A stretch of DNA of 64,000 nt from the NCBI RefSeq assembly GCF_000380335.1, contig NC_021149.1:1798001-1862000 (forward strand), in the 5' to 3' direction. This document shows positions 18,026 through 24,860 of the stretch, one piece after another (within the stretch, counting starts at the first letter, position 1; each line of letters opens with the position of its first letter). The notes beneath the pieces were generated by a model. That model searched no databases, had not been told where the DNA came from, and was given only the letters and a program-made list of their open reading frames with translations. This DNA comes from Azotobacter vinelandii CA. Lineage in GTDB: Bacteria > Pseudomonadota > Gammaproteobacteria > Pseudomonadales > Pseudomonadaceae. A program made the position numbers and the translations under genes.

Positions 18026-18769
18026 TCAGGCCGGTTTTTGCTGAATTTGCTCCATCTGCTCCTGAATCGCTCTCAGCGCTGGATGGTTCTGAAAGTGCTC
18101 CATCTCCTCCTGAATCGTTTTCAGCGCCGGATTGTTCTGAAGGTGTTCTATCTGTTCCCGGAACGTTTTCAGCGCCGGGTTGTTCTGGAAATGCTCCATT
18201 TCCTCCTGAATCGCTTTCAGTGCCGCAGTGTTCTGAAATTGCTCTATCTCTTCCTGGAGCGCTTTCAGCGCCGGATTGTTCTGTAAGTGTTGCATTTCCT
18301 CCTGGAGCGCTTTCAGCACTGGATTGTTTTGAAGTTTCTCCATTTCTTCGCGGATCGTTTTCAGCTCCATATTGTTCTGAAAGTACTCCATCTGCTCTTG
18401 ATATCCCTTCATCACCGGATGGTTTCGAAGTTGCTCCATCTGCTCCTGGAGCGCTTTCAGCTCTGGGTCGTTCTGAAAGCGCTCCATCTGCTCCTGAAAC
18501 TCCTTCAGTAGCGGGTTGCTCTGGAATTTTTCCATCTGCTCCTGAAATTCCTTCAACACCCGATTGTTCTGAAGTTGCTCTATCTGCTCCTGGAGCGTTT
18601 TTAGCATCGAATTATTCTGTAAGTGCTCCATCTGCTCCTGGATCGCTTGCAGTGCCCCATTCTTCTGAAAATTCTCCATCTGCTCCTGAAGCGTTTTCAG
18701 CGTCGCGTTGTTCTGAAGGTGCTCCAGTTGTTCCTGAAATCCCTTCAGGCATTGGTTGATGTTGTCCAT
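18026..18769 (-). CDS. Protein of fifteen tandem 16-residue repeats
   Basis: The 247-residue product is seven N-terminal residues (MDNINQC) followed by exactly fifteen 16-residue repeats and nothing else. The consensus is LKxLQEQMExLQNNPA, with L/K at positions 1-2, I/L/F at 4, QE at 5-6, M/I at 8, F/L at 11 and N-N-P near 13-15. Each unit would form one amphipathic helix capped by an Asn/Pro turn, so an alpha-solenoid or stacked helical array is more likely than one long coiled coil. There is no signal peptide, membrane segment or second Cys. AAGGAG precedes the start at 18769. I do not recognise a family; function unknown. Confidence 0.88.
   Translation of the reverse strand: MDNINQCLKGFQEQLEHLQNNATLKTLQEQMENFQKNGALQAIQEQMEHLQNNSMLKTLQEQIEQLQNNRVLKEFQEQMEKFQSNPLLKEFQEQMERFQNDPELKALQEQMEQLRNHPVMKGYQEQMEYFQNNMELKTIREEMEKLQNNPVLKALQEEMQHLQNNPALKALQEEIEQFQNTAALKAIQEEMEHFQNNPALKTFREQIEHLQNNPALKTIQEEMEHFQNHPALRAIQEQMEQIQQKPA
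18029..18748 (-). repeat. 15 x 48-bp in-frame tandem repeat array
   Basis: The DNA counterpart of the fifteen 16-residue repeats is 720 bp with no interruption. The units are diverged from each other, so the array is old enough to have drifted but keeps exact 48-bp phasing. The top strand shows recurrent CTCCTGAA and CTCCATCTGCTCCTG motifs. Confidence 0.9.
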
Positions 18770-19005
18770 GACTGTCTCCTTCGTATCGACTCGATAGTGA
18801 TGTGGAGCTCTCGCCAAACCAGCCTTGATATTCCACTGTCATACATTTGCTACCACGGGCTTTTCCTCTGCACACATCAACGAAAGCACAAAGTGGCGCA
18901 TGAGCAATGGGATTCTACGAACGGCCAAGTCGGGGCGTTTTGGCGTTTTGGCGTGAGCCGTGTTGGCGTGTCGAATGCCGCCAGGTAAGGCGTCACGAAG
19001 CCGAT
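18770..19005. other. Intergenic region between repeat-protein gene and IS4 copy 2
   Basis: About 235 bp with no supported gene; it should contain the promoter of the minus-strand repeat-protein gene. Nothing else recognised. Confidence 0.4.
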
Positions 19006-19015
19006 CGCTCCCACG
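19006..19015. repeat. IS target duplication and left half of REP-like palindrome
   Basis: CGCTCCCACG is repeated exactly at 20466-20475. Joined to TGGGAGCG at 20476-20483 it rebuilds an 18-bp perfect palindrome interrupted by IS4 copy 2. Confidence 0.9.
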
Positions 19016-20465
19016 CTCGTCGTTATACATAAGTTCCGGCGAGCGCATCGCGTGCTTCCAGTGCAATGACAAACTCCCGCAATCGCTGCAATCCGATCCA
19101 CATGGCCTTGGGGCCGGGTGGGCCATCGTGTTTGCGCCCCAGATAGCCGCCCAGACCGGCCACCCACTCAACCATCTCGCCCAGTCGAGGTGGCACCGGC
19201 GGCGGTGGGCAGCGCTTGATCACGAGGTAGGCGGCCCGCCACTCCCGGGCTTCGAAAATCAACTCGCAATTCAGCTCCGGGCAGGCACGTCCGAGCATCA
19301 GGCTGTACAGCACTCGCCAGGCAACCACCAGGTAAAGCCCGATGCAAGGCAGTAGCCGCTCCTCGGTTTCCAGTTGCAGGCAATTGATCTGACAGCCGTT
19401 TTTCAGGACATGAAAGTAAATCTCGATATACCAGCGCACGGCATACCAGGCGACAATCGTAGAGGCCTGTTCCAGGCTGCCCACCGGCAAGCTGGTCAGC
19501 AACAGCCACTCCAGCGGCTCGACGCCCTCCGGAGGATTCTCTTCGCGGGCCAGCACGGCATTGACGGAGACTTCCGGCAAGTGGCGACCGATTCGAGCGG
19601 GGGGACGCAGCACGACAGTGGCCGAACGCAACGTGACCCGGGCCTGCCGGGCCGGGCGCTTCGGGCGTGCCCGGACCTCGACGGCGAGCTGCCCCAGACC
19701 CGGCGCCATGGCCAGCGATGCCCATAGCTTGTCGGCATCGCCCGTCAGCACGCGTCGATCCTGTGCCGCACGCACGATCCACTGCGCCCGCGTGGACGGT
19801 GCGACTTCCGCATACTCGGTGAACCATTCATACAGATCCCCTTCCGCATCGGCGAGGTTCACCAATTGCGTTTTGGGGATCTGCCCCTGCAACGCGCAGC
19901 TAGCCTGGTAACTGTCGATCCCGCGCCGGCTCTCCTTCTCGTCCACGCCCTTGCCACGACGCGCCTTGCGCGGACTCGGTTCGTCGCGGCTCCACCACAA
20001 GGCCTCCACGACCCCAAGGCAGATGCGTTCTGGGGTAAAGGCCACGGTCGGATGCAACCGACGCGGGTATTTCTGCTGCTCCTTGAGCGTGCCCACGCCC
20101 TTGGGGCCCAGGCTCACCCACTTGTCGAGCTCGGTGGTGTCCTGTACCAGCAACACCACCGGGCAACACTCCATGCGCTGCAGCGTGGCATCCCGATGCG
20201 GTGTCAGCACCGTCTCGAATGTTGCCTTCTCGTGGTCGAAGAACCGATAGGCCGCCATCGTTTCCGCCCAGCCCCGGCAGGCCGCGGGAATGCTGCTCCC
20301 CGGGTGCGCTCCCAACCGCTCCAGGACCTTGGCTACCCGTACATTCAGGCGCTCATCGCCTAGGTCGGCGGTCTGCATTTCTTCCTCTGCCCAGTTCATC
20401 GTCATTCTCCACGAATCCCTTTTGGGTATAGACCTGTGGGGACTGGAGTTGTGTATAACGACGAG
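19016..20465 (-). mobile_element. IS4-family insertion sequence, copy 2 (1,450 bp, inverted)
   Basis: This is the same element as 12034-13483 in the opposite orientation, with the same length and an identical predicted transposase. Ends read CTCGTCGTTATA and TATAACGACGAG, flanked by a perfect 10-bp duplication CGCTCCCACG. Because each copy has its own matched duplication, both arose by separate transposition events. Confidence 0.95.
19023..20399 (-). CDS. IS4-family transposase, copy 2
   Basis: The 458-residue transposase is identical in sequence to copy 1, with the same DDE residues and the YREK signature. The start at 20399 is the mirror of the start chosen in copy 1. It is complete and apparently functional. 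Confidence 0.95.
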   Translation of the reverse strand: MNWAEEEMQTADLGDERLNVRVAKVLERLGAHPGSSIPAACRGWAETMAAYRFFDHEKATFETVLTPHRDATLQRMECCPVVLLVQDTTELDKWVSLGPKGVGTLKEQQKYPRRLHPTVAFTPERICLGVVEALWWSRDEPSPRKARRGKGVDEKESRRGIDSYQASCALQGQIPKTQLVNLADAEGDLYEWFTEYAEVAPSTRAQWIVRAAQDRRVLTGDADKLWASLAMAPGLGQLAVEVRARPKRPARQARVTLRSATVVLRPPARIGRHLPEVSVNAVLAREENPPEGVEPLEWLLLTSLPVGSLEQASTIVAWYAVRWYIEIYFHVLKNGCQINCLQLETEERLLPCIGLYLVVAWRVLYSLMLGRACPELNCELIFEAREWRAAYLVIKRCPPPPVPPRLGEMVEWVAGLGGYLGRKHDGPPGPKAMWIGLQRLREFVIALEARDALAGTYV

Positions 20466-20483
20466 CGCTCCCACGTGGGAGCG
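20466..20483. repeat. IS target duplication and right half of REP-like palindrome
   Basis: CGCTCCCACG (target duplication) followed by TGGGAGCG. The uninterrupted site CGCTCCCACGTGGGAGCG is a perfect palindrome. Confidence 0.9.
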
Positions 20484-20558
20484 GAGCACCCCCCCCCGAG
20501 CGTGCTCGAAAGGCCTGCAATCGCGCATCATGGAGGTAGTCATATCGAGGAGGTTTCC

Positions 20559-21407
20559 ATGCGCATTGCTTCATTCGTGGCACGGCTCGCGGCCGTATCG
20601 CTGGGTCTGGTGTCCGCCGTCGTCGGGGCCGGCGAAGAGGCGCAACTGGTGGCGTCGATCAACGCCTACCGGGCGCAGGTGCAGAGTTGCGCCGGCCGGG
20701 CGGCCGGCGAGCTGCCGCCGCTGACGGACGATCCGCGGCTGATCCTGCCGGCCGATGGCAGTGGGGATCTGCGGGAGTCTCTGGGGCTCGCCGCCTATCC
20801 GCTGGTCAACGCACAGGCGATCAGCCTGTCCGGCCCGCGCGACGCGCAAGCCGCCATGGCGACCTTGCGGCAGAGCTTCTGTCAGGTGGTGCTGGACCCG
20901 CAGTTCGTCGATATCGGTGTCAGCCGCGCGGAACGCGACTGGCGCATCGTGCTGGCGCGACCGTTGCTGGCCGGGCGCATGGGCGACTGGCAGGCGGAAG
21001 GGCAGAAGCTGCTCGAACAGATCAACGCCGTTCGCGCGCAGCCGCGCCAGTGCGCTGGCCAGCGGTTCGCCGCGGCGCCACCGCTGGCCTGGAGCTCTGT
21101 CCTGGGCGGCGCGGCCGAAAGCCACAGCCGGGCCATGGCCAACGGCAACTTCTTCGACCACAAGGACCGCGACGGCCGTACTCCGAGCGACCGGGCGGAA
21201 CTGGCCGGCTACACCGGCGGGCTGATCGGCGAGAACATCGCCGCCGCCATGGACAACGCGCGCAAGGTGGTCGACGGCTGGCTGGCCAGCCCTGGTCACT
21301 GCGCCAATCTGATGAATCCGCAGTTCAGCGAACTGGGTGCGGCCTACGCCGCCGATCCGAAGAGCGATGCGGGAATCTACTGGACGGCGTTGTTCGGCGC
21401 GCCCTGA
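20559..21407 (+). CDS. Secreted CAP (SCP/PR-1) superfamily protein with a degenerate duplicate
   Basis: The 282-residue protein has a signal peptide (MRIASFVARLAAVSLGLVSA, cleavage near VGAGEE). The C-terminal ~145 residues are a CAP domain: LLEQINAVRAQPRQC, LAWSSVLGGAAESHSRAMA, FFDHKDRDGRTPSDR, GENIAAAM and VDGWLASPGHCANLM, including the His and Glu of the CAP cavity. The N-terminal half (LVASINAYRAQVQSCAG...) looks like a second CAP copy that has lost the HSRAMA and GENIA motifs. GAGGAGG precedes the start. CAP proteins are extracellular; the bacterial role is poorly known. Confidence 0.87.
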   Translation: MRIASFVARLAAVSLGLVSAVVGAGEEAQLVASINAYRAQVQSCAGRAAGELPPLTDDPRLILPADGSGDLRESLGLAAYPLVNAQAISLSGPRDAQAAMATLRQSFCQVVLDPQFVDIGVSRAERDWRIVLARPLLAGRMGDWQAEGQKLLEQINAVRAQPRQCAGQRFAAAPPLAWSSVLGGAAESHSRAMANGNFFDHKDRDGRTPSDRAELAGYTGGLIGENIAAAMDNARKVVDGWLASPGHCANLMNPQFSELGAAYAADPKSDAGIYWTALFGAP

Positions 21408-21488
21408 GCGGACGATGGCGCTCTTGCCTGCTGCTATCCTGAACGGTGGGCATCGCCCGTCCTTTCAGTCAACTCGGGAGAACTCGCG

Positions 21489-21830
21489 ATGAGCAGCTTC
21501 GAGATTGAGAGCTGGCGCAAGACCAGACCCACCGAGAAATCGGTTCCCATGGGACTGATCCACTTCTATATCGGCGGCGACGACCGCCAGCACCTGGAAC
21601 AGGCCGAGGAGCGCTTGCAGAGCACCGGCGAATCCGAGGCGCTGGTCGAGGTTGACCTGAACACCCTGGAACTGGTCACCCCGCCCGAATGCGGGCCGTT
21701 GTCCGACTGCCACTTGCGGGTCTACCTGCGGCCGGAGGATCGGCGCGGGCAGTTTCACTTGGTTGGACATCGTGCCAGCGACGGTAGCCTGATCTACACC
21801 AACGCTTTGCTGATCGACTCGCTGATGTAG
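21489..21830 (+). CDS. Conserved hypothetical protein (113 aa)
   Basis: This soluble protein begins MSSFEIESWRKTRPTEKSVP and includes IHFYIGGDDRQHLEQAEERLQ and a C-terminal beta-rich part (FHLVGHRASDGSLIYTNALL). It has no signal peptide or membrane helix. GGGAGA lies 7-8 bp before the start. It follows the CAP gene by about 80 bp and could share its transcript. No family is recognised. Confidence 0.65.
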   Translation: MSSFEIESWRKTRPTEKSVPMGLIHFYIGGDDRQHLEQAEERLQSTGESEALVEVDLNTLELVTPPECGPLSDCHLRVYLRPEDRRGQFHLVGHRASDGSLIYTNALLIDSLM

Positions 21831-21987
21831 TGCCTTCGGTCCTGGAAAGCGTGAGGATAACCGGCACGGCTCGGGGTATCCCTGGCGTTCGCTGGGGATG
21901 AGTTCGTACGGAGTTTTTTATGGCTTGATTGCTATAACGCTTTCGCCCATCCTGAGGCTCCACGTTGATCCGTTATCGGGGACAGGC

Positions 21988-22197
21988 ATGAGCACGGCAG
22001 GGGTAAACCTGGCATTGTTGGCCAAGGTCAATCATTTTCTGGCTGCGAAAGGGGAACGGCAGATCAAGCGCTGCCAGCCCGACAGCGACAGGTATGAGGA
22101 GTTGGGAAGCCTGTATCTGATCGAAATGGCTTCCGGCGAAGTGCTCGACCACCATGTGGATATCGAAGCGTTCGCCGAGAAGATCGGCCTCGCCTAG
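21988..22197 (+). CDS. Conserved hypothetical protein (69 aa)
   Basis: A small mixed alpha/beta protein beginning MSTAGVNLALLAKVNHFLAA and ending EAFAEKIGLA. The start at 21988 follows GGGGACAGGC; an upstream in-frame ATG at 21898 would add 30 residues without a better RBS. A strong intrinsic terminator follows within 20 bp, supporting real transcription. Function unknown. Confidence 0.6.
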   Translation: MSTAGVNLALLAKVNHFLAAKGERQIKRCQPDSDRYEELGSLYLIEMASGEVLDHHVDIEAFAEKIGLA

Positions 22198-22216
22198 AAA
22201 AGGCGAGCCTGTGTGG

Positions 22217-22241
22217 AACCCCGGCCTGGTGTCGGGGTTTT
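22217..22241 (+). terminator. Intrinsic terminator
   Basis: A 7-bp stem AACCCCG / CGGGGTT with a 9-nt loop and a following T run (TTTTGCTTT). A group II intron remnant starts a few bases downstream at 22247. Confidence 0.85.
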
Positions 22242-22246
22242 GCTTT

Positions 22247-22430
22247 GTGCGCCCAGCATGGGCGCACTCCTGTGGGTACAAGTCCCGTCGTAAGTTGATC
22301 ACAGCGAATCGCGAGCGCGAACATGGCGTTGGCGTGGAGGCGCGTCAGGGCCAGTCGCGGCAGAGCCGGGGTGGATGGACGGTCGAGCCATTTCGATCGG
22401 GAGCGATTCCTGGCGGGTCTGTTTGCGCTT
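22247..22430 (+). mobile_element. Group II intron remnant (5' end plus RT fragment)
   Basis: From 22247 the sequence starts GTGCGCCCAGCATGGGCGCA and matches the 5' end of the complete intron at 61087 for about 67 bp with few changes. Past about 22315 the match to the intron 5' region ends. About 30 bp on, the frame reads RRVRASRGRAGVDG, clearly related to RVRANRGSAGVDG of the intron-encoded reverse transcriptase. Most of domain I and the start of the RT gene are therefore deleted and the rest is lost. Like the intact copy, it lies directly after a terminator. Confidence 0.8.
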
Positions 22431-22662
22431 GCCGGCGTACTCGGCATCGGCAAAGGTCATCTGCTTCATCGGGAAACTCGGGCAATGGGATCGGTGTATT
22501 TCACCAGATTCAGAAAGTCTTCTTCAGATGGTATGGACGCCTCCCCCGGCAGCGGGCCGATTGCAACACCTCTGCATCGATAGAGGATCCTCGCTGCTCG
22601 GCATCGGAGTGCCACAGTGAAGCATGTGAATGGCAAGCATCACTTGAGCAAGAGGATCCATC

Positions 22663-23688
22663 ATGGAACATAGCGTGATCGGCATGGACATCGCCAAGAA
22701 GGTTTTCCAACTACATACCGTCGACCAGAACACCGGAAAAATCGAGCGCATCAAACTGCGGCGCGATGAAGTCCTGGCGTTTTTCGCCCGGCGCCAACCC
22801 TGCCTGGTGGCGATCGAGGCGTGCGGCAGCGCCCACTGGTGGGCTCGTCAGCTTCGGCAGCAGGGGCATGAAGTGCGCTTGCTGGCCCCTCGCTCAGTGC
22901 GTCCCTTCGTACTGCGCAACAAGACCGATGCGGCCGACGCCCAGGCCATCTGGACAGCGGTACAGCAGCCCGGCGCCTGCCTGGTCGCCATCAAGCAAGC
23001 GGACCAGCAGGCCATTCTCTCGCTGCACCGTATTCGTGCCCAACTGCTGAAGTTTCGCATCATGCAGAGCAATGGTTTGCGAGGGCTGTTTTACGAGTTC
23101 GGGATTGTGCTGCCGGAGGGGTATGCCCCCTTGTCCAAGGCTATGCCGGAAGCCTTCGCCGAGGCGGAAAATCAGGTTCCTCCCGTACTTCTGGAGAGCC
23201 TGCGCGAGCAGTGGGCGCGGGTGCTCAGACTGGAGGAGGAAATCCAGGTGATCGAACTCCGCCTGAAGCGCTGCCTGCGCGAGAACCCCGACTGCCAGAA
23301 AATTGCAGAGATCCCCGGCATCGGTTTATTGACGGCCACCGCTGCGGTTGCCTCGCTGGGAGACGCGACGACCTTTCGTTCCGGCCGACAGTTCGCCGCC
23401 TGGCTGGGACTGGTTCCCCGGCAGACCGGTACCGGCGGTCGAGTCCGGCAACTGGGGCTGAGCAAGCGCGGTGACAGCTACCTGCGCATGCTGTTGATGC
23501 ACGGGGCTCGCTCGATCCTCGCCAGGAGCCAGAAATCCGGATGGCTTGAGCGCTTGCTGGCCAGGCGGCCTCACAACGTGGCGGTCGCCGCGGTGGCCAA
23601 CAAGCTGGCCCGAACCCTGTGGGCCGTGCTGGCCAAGGGCTCTCCGTACCGGGCCGAGCGCTTTACCGCATGCCCTGCGGGGCATTGA
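22663..23688 (+). CDS. IS110-family transposase
   Basis: The 341-residue DEDD recombinase has an N-terminal RuvC-like domain (IGMDIAKKVFQLHTV with the first Asp, IEACGSAHWWAR with the Glu, NKTDAADAQAI with the two late Asp residues) and a C-terminal transposase-20 domain (IPGIGLLTATAAVASLGD, QFAAWLGLVPRQ, LSKRGDSYLRMLLMHGAR with the Ser). IS110 enzymes use an element-encoded structured RNA to choose targets and usually lack terminal repeats. The ATG at 22663 follows AAGAGGATCC. Complete and probably active; exact element ends are not visible. Confidence 0.93.
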   Translation: MEHSVIGMDIAKKVFQLHTVDQNTGKIERIKLRRDEVLAFFARRQPCLVAIEACGSAHWWARQLRQQGHEVRLLAPRSVRPFVLRNKTDAADAQAIWTAVQQPGACLVAIKQADQQAILSLHRIRAQLLKFRIMQSNGLRGLFYEFGIVLPEGYAPLSKAMPEAFAEAENQVPPVLLESLREQWARVLRLEEEIQVIELRLKRCLRENPDCQKIAEIPGIGLLTATAAVASLGDATTFRSGRQFAAWLGLVPRQTGTGGRVRQLGLSKRGDSYLRMLLMHGARSILARSQKSGWLERLLARRPHNVAVAAVANKLARTLWAVLAKGSPYRAERFTACPAGH

Positions 23689-24083
23689 GAAACGGCAGCC
23701 AACAGGCTTCACAAGGAGCGCAGGCGGTAAGCACGTGATGGCGGAACAGGTCAGACCGTGGCGAGGTAAACCTGATAAGGAAGATGAGCCAGGGCGCTGC
23801 CCACAGCTCGATTTTCAGATGCGGGCCTCGCCAGCGGATTCCATCAGGGCCAGCAGGTTTTTCGGCCTGCACAAACAGGCCGGATATAAGACTGCTCCTA
23901 CCTGAACGCCAGCAGGCCTACCTCTTGAGTTCCGGGAGGCGTCCATATAAGCCTTCCTTAGGTGTTTGTTCCCGGAAAGTACTGGTTCATGGTACGAGCC
24001 TCTCTCGAAGGAGGGTCCATGGCCATGGGAGGTTCCGGTCGCCTTTCGGGGACTACCTCTGGGCGTGTAACAGCAGTCGTCCG
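23689..24083. other. Non-coding region after IS110 transposase, candidate guide-RNA end
   Basis: About 395 bp with no supported gene. The first ~220 bp contain several short inverted repeats, for example GGCCTGC...GCAGGCC-like motifs around 23860-23920, and are the right place for the non-coding end of an IS1111-type IS110 element. The remainder (to the IS481 stub) is unidentified debris. The element boundary cannot be fixed from sequence alone. Confidence 0.4.
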
Positions 24084-24189
24084 TTATGCGTGCTGAAAGG
24101 GCGTACTCCGATTGGCCTTATCCTGGAACAGTGGTATGAGGATCCGCAGCTCTTCAAAGACGATCCTGGCCATTACTTCCCGGGACCAA

Positions 24190-24356
24190 GCACCCATCGG
24201 AGCATCGGTTGTCGTGGTCCGCGTCCTCCACTTGGTCACGGTCTTCGGATTCAGCCCGTAGCGGGTGGCAAGGGCTCGGGTGCTCTGTTTCGACGCTTGG
24301 AGCTTGGCTCGAACACGCGGCGCCGTGCGGGCGCAGCCGTGAAAAACACTTCCCAT
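24190..24356 (-). pseudogene. IS481-family transposase, N-terminal fragment
   Basis: The frame starting at 24356 encodes a helix-turn-helix typical of the IS481 N-terminus: RVRAKLQASKQSTRALATRYG, then LNPKTVTKWRTR and TTTDAPMG. A normal IS481 transposase continues for more than 250 residues with a DDE core. Here the match stops after TDAPMG and the next ~35 residues are unrelated. The fragment is a dead remnant. Confidence 0.75.
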
Positions 24357-24414
24357 AGGGCATCCTCCTCTTGACGACTCAGGGATGAGGCACCGCTACA
24401 CGTTGGGACTACAC
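24190..24414 (-). mobile_element. IS481-family element, 5' stub
   Basis: The stub runs from a terminal-repeat-like end (read on the minus strand TGTGTAGTCCCAACG, about 24400-24414) through the first 55 codons of the transposase. It breaks off near 24190, where the sequence changes to unrelated DNA. The outer end lies two bases from the stop codon of the ArsR gene. Confidence 0.65.
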
Positions 24415-24416
24415 AC

Positions 24417-24740
24417 CTAGATCTTTTCTTGCAGTGTTTTGAGAAAGGCATCGATGTTTTCGTCATGACGCTTGTAGTAAGTCCACGGGCCGATCCGATG
24501 CGAGGTCACGAGTCGTGCGCGCTGAAGGGCGGTGAGGTAAAGCGACGTAGTGGACTGCGAAAGGCCCGTGCGCTCCTGGATGATGCTGACGCACACGCCC
24601 ACTGTTTCCGGGTCGACTTCCTGCTCGGGAAAATTCGTCTTTGGATCCTTGAGCCAATTGAGGATATCGAGGCGCATCGGGTTCGCCAGGGCTTTAAGAA
24701 CTTCGTTAAGGTCAATGTTCATAGGGTTTGTGATACCCAT
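24417..24740 (-). CDS. ArsR-family winged-helix repressor
   Basis: The 107-residue protein has the ArsR/SmtB fold: LKALANPMRLDILNWL as the first helices, TGLSQSTTSLYLTALQRARLV as the recognition helix, and SHRIGPWTYYKRHDENI as the wing. There is a single cysteine, near residue 50 (VGVCVSII), and no CxC metal motif, so it may sense a thiol-reactive compound rather than a metal; that is inference. The next ATG is at 24722. A palindrome sits 8 bp upstream of the start. It faces the same way as the LLM, OYE and ALDH genes and may control them. Confidence 0.85.
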   Translation of the reverse strand: MGITNPMNIDLNEVLKALANPMRLDILNWLKDPKTNFPEQEVDPETVGVCVSIIQERTGLSQSTTSLYLTALQRARLVTSHRIGPWTYYKRHDENIDAFLKTLQEKI

Positions 24741-24748
24741 TTTTCGCG

Positions 24749-24760
24749 ATATTGCAATAT
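24749..24760. promoter_or_regulatory. Candidate ArsR operator palindrome
   Basis: ATATTGCAATAT is a perfect 12-bp palindrome centred about 15 bp upstream of the ArsR start at 24740. The position fits autoregulation. Binding is inferred only. Confidence 0.5.
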
Positions 24761-24821
24761 TCTCCTCGTCCGTGTGAGGAATTGGAAGGCCTACGAGAAG
24801 CCTTCATGATGCGTCACCTGT

Positions 24822-24860
24822 CGAAAGTAGTGGAAACGTTCACGAATGTTCCTACTTTCG
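24822..24860. promoter_or_regulatory. Long imperfect inverted repeat between LLM remnant and ArsR gene
   Basis: CGAAAGTAG at 24822 pairs perfectly with CTACTTTCG ending at 24860, and the inner parts GGAAACGTTC / GAATGTTCC extend the stem with one bulge. It could end the LLM transcript or form a regulatory site; the absence of a clear T run makes terminator use uncertain. Confidence 0.5.

Noticed and set aside
18029-18748. Regular 48-bp repeats that might look like a CRISPR array
   Set aside because: Repeats are directly adjacent with no spacers, are diverged, and encode an in-frame protein repeat with a good RBS; no cas genes are present.
12034-20465. Composite transposon formed by the two IS4 copies
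   Set aside because: Each copy has its own different 10-bp target duplication; a composite unit would share one duplication at the outer ends only.
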